A stretch of 64,000 nt of DNA from Bacteroidales bacterium. GTDB taxonomy: Bacteria > Bacteroidota > Bacteroidia > Bacteroidales > F082. The translations under genes and the position numbers were made by a program. Of this stretch, positions 59,743 to 64,000 are shown piece after piece. A model generated the notes under the pieces. It was not told the DNA's origin. It searched no databases and saw nothing but the letters and a program-made list of their open reading frames with translations. Location of the stretch: NCBI GenBank assembly GCA_023229245.1, contig JALNZU010000016.1, forward strand, positions 13,387 through 77,386, given 5' to 3'. Within the stretch, counting starts at the first letter, position 1. Every line of letters begins with the position of its first letter.

Positions 59743-60354
59743 TTATTTCACATTAAAAGCAAGCAAACATTCATTTTCAATGAAAAGTTCAAAATGATCG
59801 TGCTTTTGTGCCTGTCCAACCCCAGCAGGTGTACCGGTAAATATCAGATCGCCTTGACGTAAGGTGACAAAACGCGACACATACGCAATGATATGGTCAA
59901 AGTCAAAGATCATATCCCTGCTGTTTCCACGTTGACGCCATTCCCCGTTAATTTTAAGTCCGAAACCAATCTGATACGGTCGATCAAATCGTTCCTTAGG
60001 TAAAAAACGACCTACCGGCGCAGAAAAATCAAACGCTTTAGCTATTTCCCAAGGCAATCCTTTTTGCTTACAAACTGCCTGTAGATCACGGGCCGTAAAA
60101 TCAATGCCTATCCCGATCTGATCGTAGTATTTATAAGCAAAATTCTGTTGAATGCTACGCCCTGCTTTACATATACGTACGACTAACTCTGTCTCATACT
60201 GCATGTCAGCAGAAAAATCGGGCAGGAAAAACGGATGATTATTAGGCAATAAAGCTGTATCCGGTTTCATAAAAAAGACTGGCTCAACGGGCACAGGATT
60301 ATGCAACTCATTGGCATGCGCTGCATAATTACGTCCGATACATATTATTTTCAT
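59743..60354 (-). CDS. Fumarylacetoacetate hydrolase-family protein
   Basis: A 203-residue protein from ATG 60354 (MKIICIGRNYAAHANEL); an earlier ATG nine codons upstream adds residues unlike the family start. Divalent-metal ligands lie in DMQYETELVVRICK and GIGIDFTARDLQ, and the closing signature is GDLIFTGTPAGVG. These small FAH enzymes hydrolyse or decarboxylate acylpyruvates or oxaloacetate. It lies 37 bp upstream of rnz on the same strand. Confidence 0.88.
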   Translation of the reverse strand: MKIICIGRNYAAHANELHNPVPVEPVFFMKPDTALLPNNHPFFLPDFSADMQYETELVVRICKAGRSIQQNFAYKYYDQIGIGIDFTARDLQAVCKQKGLPWEIAKAFDFSAPVGRFLPKERFDRPYQIGFGLKINGEWRQRGNSRDMIFDFDHIIAYVSRFVTLRQGDLIFTGTPAGVGQAQKHDHFELFIENECLLAFNVK

Positions 60355-60450
60355 ACAGAATGATATTATTGATAGCCTCAAAAATAAGAAGACTTCCGAC
60401 GGTCAACCATGAAAAGCTACTATACCGTTACGTTCTGTAGAAGCAATAGG

Positions 60451-61371
60451 TCATATCTTTTCCGGTGCAGAGTTCAACCGGATGATGGCATAAACCATCA
60501 ATGCGGCAGCCACCCATTGCACTGGTTGAAGCAGGTTTTTGTTTAACAGATAATCGAATACTACAGCTGATACAGGAAACAGCAACTCGCTTATAGTAGC
60601 TGTCATGGCTTTGATCTTACGCAGGCCGTAATAGTACAAAAAGATAGCTCCCGATCCGGTTGTAAGACCTATCAGAAGGATAAAAAACCATTGGCGCTGG
60701 CTAGTGGTTACTATGGAATAAAAATCACCAAACATCAGCATCATAAGCAGCATGATCAGGCTTGTGAATCCGTAGCGATAGAAAGTGGAGGTGACGAAAT
60801 TGAAATTTCCTAAAATCCGTTTTGAGAACACCGTGCTGCTTCCAAAAGAAAAAGCCGCTAATAAGGCTAAGAGTGAGGCATGTATGGTGTTTTCACCTGA
60901 ATCAAAGTCGGGCAACGAAAATCCAAACGTCAGGAAATAGCCAGCTACTATAGCAATTGAGGCCCATAACAAATATCGCTGTTTGAGTTTCTCTTTCAAT
61001 AAGATAGCTGCCAATGCAATGGCAAAGACCGGCTGAAGCTTCTGCAGTAAAACTACGACAGACAGATTGTTGAAGTTCATCAAAAACAGCGCTTTCACTA
61101 TGGCCAGTGTTCCTATTGCACCACCAAAAAAGCTGATCAGAAAAAAGGTCAGCAGATCAGATCGGTGCATATAGCGCAGCTGTCTATACTCCTTATAGAA
61201 TAAGATGTTCATCAGCAGGAAAGGTACTATATGCAAGATGAACACCACATACACCACATCAAGACCACCAAGCTGAGGCGTCAGGAAAACCCCATCAAAA
61301 CCCCAAAGAATTGCCGACAAGCCCACAGCAAGCGAACCCACTATAAGTGTCATCCGTTTCGGATCGTCCAT
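60451..61371 (-). CDS. EamA/DMT-family transporter
   Basis: A 306-residue inner-membrane protein with ten hydrophobic segments in two EamA repeats (first containing SLAVGLSAILWGFDGVFL, second containing ALLAAFSFGSSTVFSKRIL). It probably exports or imports a metabolite; the substrate is unknown. On the minus strand a -7 box TAGCTTTG is complementary to 61391-61398, about 20 bp before the start codon. A degraded copy of this gene's 5' end lies at 63608-63832. Confidence 0.87.
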   Translation of the reverse strand: MDDPKRMTLIVGSLAVGLSAILWGFDGVFLTPQLGGLDVVYVVFILHIVPFLLMNILFYKEYRQLRYMHRSDLLTFFLISFFGGAIGTLAIVKALFLMNFNNLSVVVLLQKLQPVFAIALAAILLKEKLKQRYLLWASIAIVAGYFLTFGFSLPDFDSGENTIHASLLALLAAFSFGSSTVFSKRILGNFNFVTSTFYRYGFTSLIMLLMMLMFGDFYSIVTTSQRQWFFILLIGLTTGSGAIFLYYYGLRKIKAMTATISELLFPVSAVVFDYLLNKNLLQPVQWVAAALMVYAIIRLNSAPEKI

Positions 61372-61446
61372 ACTGAATTATATAAGGGTGCAAAGCTACA
61401 TAATCCAACCGAAACAGCATTCCCATTGATCAGAGAAAAGTCATGA

Positions 61447-61738
61447 TCAGGCCAGAATAAAAGCAAAGGAACTTTTTTGAGAAAATAAACCTAAAAAAAA
61501 CGGTATTTGAATACGGAGGGAGATCATGGATAGTCTGGTATAGATTTGAGGTAGCCTACAATGACAAATTACAAGTTTAGCAGACAACCGAAATTGATTG
61601 TAAAGCTTCAAGACACCATAGAACGCCTGGTTTCAAAACAGGGTACTCTATAGGTTCCGGTTTACCATTACCTATATAGTTCATAAAAACTTCAGGTTCC
61701 TTTCGTATAGGTCCTTCTGTGTTGTGTTAGCTTTAGTT
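61447..61738. other. Non-coding stretch downstream of the LRR gene
   Basis: No coding frame, repeat or convincing terminator hairpin seen. Confidence 0.3.
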
Positions 61739-62491
61739 TTATTTAACGACTACCCTCATCCTTGGGTTCCTGGGATTGAAAGGATAAGGAAACAGTATAG
61801 ATTTGTCAACAAATATATATTCCAAATATTTTAAATTTGAGACTGATTGAGGAACTGCAACCATAGGTCCACAATGCACCAAATTAAGTTCAATTAAATA
61901 CTCCAATTGTCCTATTTCATTTGGTAATCTCACTAAACTATTTTTACCAATAACCAAGTATCGAAGGTTTTCAAGTTTTCCAATTTCATTGGGTATAGAT
62001 GACAATTCATTGTTAGTTAGGTATAACTGTTTCAGATTTTTTAAATTTCCTATTTCGGGTGGAAGTGTTTTCAGCTTATTATACTGAATATCAAAATACT
62101 CCAAATTTTCAATATCGCCTATTTCAGCAGGCAGGTATTTTAAGTTATTATGCTTAAGCGAGATTTTTTTAAGTCTTTTCAAATTTCCTATTTCCCCGGG
62201 TAATGTTTCTAATTTGTTGCTACTTAGAATTAGAGTTTCTAGTTTTTCCAATGAACCGATTTCCTTAGGGATAGACGTCAGATTGTCTCTAAAAAGAGTC
62301 AAAGTTTCTAAATTCTTAAGTGTTGAAATCTCCGGTGGCAACTCTCTTAGATTCTTGTTTTTTATCTTGAGGACTATTACATCTTCAGGATTTGCCAATG
62401 CTTTATCTAAACTGCGGTAAGTTTTACAACTCGTCAGAGCGAAAAGCAGCATTGCCACACATAAAATAATCGTTTTTGCTTTTAATTTCAT
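61739..62491 (-). CDS. Leucine-rich-repeat lipoprotein
   Basis: A 250-residue lipoprotein: signal peptide with lipobox FALTSC (Cys22), then about seven or eight bacterial leucine-rich repeats of 23 residues with the consensus LxxLPxEIGxLxxLExLxLxxN (for example LETLPGEIGNLKRLKKISLK, residues from about 97). The repeats stop near residue 215 and a Pro-rich tail follows. LRRs bind proteins; the likely site is the periplasm or outer membrane. It lies 33 bp after the gene for a predicted outer-membrane protein on the same strand. Confidence 0.88.
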   Translation of the reverse strand: MKLKAKTIILCVAMLLFALTSCKTYRSLDKALANPEDVIVLKIKNKNLRELPPEISTLKNLETLTLFRDNLTSIPKEIGSLEKLETLILSSNKLETLPGEIGNLKRLKKISLKHNNLKYLPAEIGDIENLEYFDIQYNKLKTLPPEIGNLKNLKQLYLTNNELSSIPNEIGKLENLRYLVIGKNSLVRLPNEIGQLEYLIELNLVHCGPMVAVPQSVSNLKYLEYIFVDKSILFPYPFNPRNPRMRVVVK

Positions 62492-62524
62492 TTTTTTACT
62501 TTTTAAATTATTACGTAAGGTTGA

Positions 62525-63313
62525 CTATATTAAAAGTTGTTCATTGTAAACAATTACATTTGAAGTTACCTTAAAGTCGAAACTCAATTTAACTTTAGCG
62601 TCATCAACTATTAAAGCTATGTATTTCGGTAATCTTGTGTTATCATTTAATTTATATTTCAAATTAAGAACCAGCATTGGAAAAAGCCATTCACCACCGC
62701 AAGTTTCCAAAAACCCCATACCCGGGATATAATTAGTATATCCAAACATATCCTTATGATTTTTGGAAGGCATTGAAAGATGAAGCCCGAAATCAGAACT
62801 TATTTTATTTGAAATCTTGAAATTATACCCAATAGCTGCGGTTAAGCCGACAATAAACATGGTATGTTCAAAATATTCAAGTTCGCTGTCCGGCTCGTTC
62901 ATATTCTCATAATCAGTTTTTTCATGAATCAATGAATTCGTCAGGAATGAACCTAAATAAAAATAATTTTTCTTTTCTAATTCCTTTCTAAGATTAAATT
63001 TCCCTCCAAGCTTTAAAAATCCACCGGTCTGGGTTTTCATGGAATAGCCATAATTTCCACATTTATAGTTTGGTACGATAATGAAGTTGATAAAATCAAA
63101 AGGGCTCGCATAATGTATGGTATATCCCGGATTGACAACCATGCTGTATCTTGGATTGTTTGACAGTTCATAGGTTAGATCAATAGTTGTTGCAGGAATT
63201 TGCAACAAATTAATGCCGATATCATGATTCCATTGTTCAGTCTGCTGCCCAAATAGATTTGCACGCAGCAAAGCGATCATCCCAAATAGAATAAATTTAA
63301 GTCTTAGTTTCAC
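62525..63313 (-). CDS. Predicted secreted/outer-membrane beta-barrel protein
   Basis: A 262-residue protein with a signal peptide (LKFILFGMIALLRANLFGQ) followed by alternating amphipathic strands (IDLTYELSNNPRYSMVVNPG, FIVGLTAAIGYNFKISNKIS, FPMLVLNLKYKLN), the pattern of small Bacteroidota outer-membrane barrels of the OmpA-like or PorT-like size. I recognise no specific family. Probably co-transcribed with the downstream LRR lipoprotein. Confidence 0.6.
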   Translation of the reverse strand: MKLRLKFILFGMIALLRANLFGQQTEQWNHDIGINLLQIPATTIDLTYELSNNPRYSMVVNPGYTIHYASPFDFINFIIVPNYKCGNYGYSMKTQTGGFLKLGGKFNLRKELEKKNYFYLGSFLTNSLIHEKTDYENMNEPDSELEYFEHTMFIVGLTAAIGYNFKISNKISSDFGLHLSMPSKNHKDMFGYTNYIPGMGFLETCGGEWLFPMLVLNLKYKLNDNTRLPKYIALIVDDAKVKLSFDFKVTSNVIVYNEQLLI

Positions 63314-63607
63314 AATCGTTATTCATTAATTTATGTGGAAGTCGTTCCTTACGACATTTCGCAGCTTGGGTTTCAGACAAGCACACTACCAAAAACACCC
63401 TTCGAACTAAACCACACCCAAATAGATACTTCGGTGATACTAACCCCTTTGATAATTTAATCAATTTAAAAGAACATCTCTGCTTACAATATTACAGCTT
63501 TTTTCTTTAAATTCCACCTAAATTCGTTCAATTTTGTGTGCAGTATGAATCAATCTGTCCAAATTGGTACCTGCGATAGTTTTTCTTCCAATAAAGGCAC
63601 TATATTC
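63314..63607. other. Non-coding stretch upstream of the outer-membrane protein gene
   Basis: No coding frame or repeat of the window's families is visible. It should contain the promoter of the minus-strand operon 63313-61739, but I cannot mark a convincing -7 box. Confidence 0.3.
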
Positions 63608-63832
63608 AGGATGATCACCACATACTCTACATCGTGATCTACCAGGCTGAGGCGTCAGGAAAATTTCACTAAAAACTCCAAAAAATCGTCAATAAGCCCA
63701 CCGCAAACGAACCCACTATAAGTGTCATCCGTTTTGGATCATCCCAACTGATTTATGTCAGGATGCAGAGCTATACGATATAACCAAAACATCAATCCCA
63801 TAGATCAGGGAAAATTCCTGATCAGAGCTAAA
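63608..63832 (-). pseudogene. Degenerate duplicate of the EamA transporter 5' end
   Basis: This segment is a diverged copy of 61233-61456, covering the first codons and upstream region of the EamA gene (shared blocks such as GCTGAGGCGTCAGGAAAA and ACCCACTATAAGTGTCATCC). Indels break the frame and the rest of the gene is absent. The -7 box complement CAAAGCTA of the original is CAGAGCTA here. It is a relic of a tandem paralogue or segmental duplication. Confidence 0.8.
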
Positions 63833-63910
63833 TCAAATATATTTCTTCAACAGATTTAATCTCTTCAATAAATGCCTGAATTATTCATAAAAATAAAAAA
63901 AATGCGGGTA

Positions 63911-63946
63911 AATATACTGTTATTCCATTGAATTTCAGTATATTTG
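63911..63946 (+). promoter_or_regulatory. Promoter with inverted repeat before the gene at the window edge
   Basis: AATATACTG (63911-63919) and CAGTATATT (63936-63944) form a perfect 9-bp inverted repeat. The -7 box TATATTTG (63939-63946) overlaps its right arm and lies 21 bp before the ATG at 63968. It looks like a repressor site for the truncated gene. Confidence 0.5.
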
Positions 63947-63967
63947 TTGTAGATAAAACCCCGCACT

Positions 63968-64000
63968 ATGGACAAAGATAAAATAAAAAAAGCATCCTTC
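63968..64000 (+). CDS. Partial gene cut by the window end
   Basis: ATG 63968 opens MDKDKIKKASF and runs off the end. It is supported by the -7 box and palindrome just upstream. Too short to identify; the lysine-rich start behind a palindromic operator would suit a small DNA-binding protein, but that is a guess. Confidence 0.4.
   Translation, partial: MDKDKIKKASF

Overview
This is a chromosomal window from a member of the Bacteroidota. The evidence is AT-rich coding sequence, promoters built on the TAnnTTTG -7 box, type IX secretion (T9SS)-like C-terminal sorting-domain scraps, a Wzi-type outer-membrane protein, an exosortase-family protein and several Bacteroidota-typical small modules. I cannot name the genus or species.

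The backbone is a large surface-polysaccharide (O-antigen/capsule) locus read left to right. It opens with a winged-helix regulator (50-583), a UDP-sugar 6-dehydrogenase (828-2141) and a WbpB-like oxidoreductase (2138-3145). The WbpE-like aminotransferase that should follow lies 6.7 kb away (9815-10942). GDP-fucose genes gmd and fcl follow (12636-14991), then a decayed sugar-nucleotide dehydratase (15009-15533). A tightly overlapping operon runs from 15586 to 25328: FAD oxidoreductase, epimerase, aminotransferase, asparagine-synthase-like enzyme, acyltransferase, WbpG-type amidotransferase, HisH, HisF, deacetylase and LpxD-like acyltransferase. An AT-rich assembly block runs from 26190 to 38970: Wzx flippase, several glycosyltransferases, a Wzy-like polymerase, and CapA-like, PaaK-like and deacetylase proteins. 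The initiating sugar transferase, Wzi and a FemAB/GNAT-like protein (50636-54573) close the locus. WbpA/B/E together with WbpG/HisH/HisF suggest a 2,3-diamino uronic acid carrying an acetamidino group. WbpD and WbpI equivalents are not evident.

Two islands interrupt this backbone. Island 1 (3146-9814) holds a DUF4143 ATPase, a HigBA-like pair, a DUF6364/PIN pair, an AbiEii-type nucleotidyltransferase pair and a GxxExxY protein. A long composite repeat lies before four of these units, giving a repeat-module-repeat-module layout. Island 2 (about 39.1-50.6 kb) holds five more DUF4143-type ATPase loci (intact, frameshifted, fragmentary or split), an AbiEi/AbiEii pair, and remnants of CapF, a RecG/AlbA_2-like protein, a nucleotidyltransferase and secreted proteins. 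They are separated by arrays of the palindrome CCCGATAGCTATCGGG and its expanded forms. A further DUF4143 ATPase sits at 57408. Several of these ATPase genes have their own promoter with palindromes or direct repeats; two have 23-bp-spaced direct repeats of unrelated sequence abutting the -7 box.

The right end (54.7-64 kb) is mostly housekeeping or peripheral: an exosortase-like protein, a lipoprotein 5'-nucleotidase, ribonuclease Z, a fumarylacetoacetase-family hydrolase, an EamA transporter, a leucine-rich-repeat lipoprotein, a predicted outer-membrane protein, a degenerate duplicate of the EamA gene start, and the first codons of a gene cut by the window edge. No rRNA, tRNA or CRISPR array was recognised.
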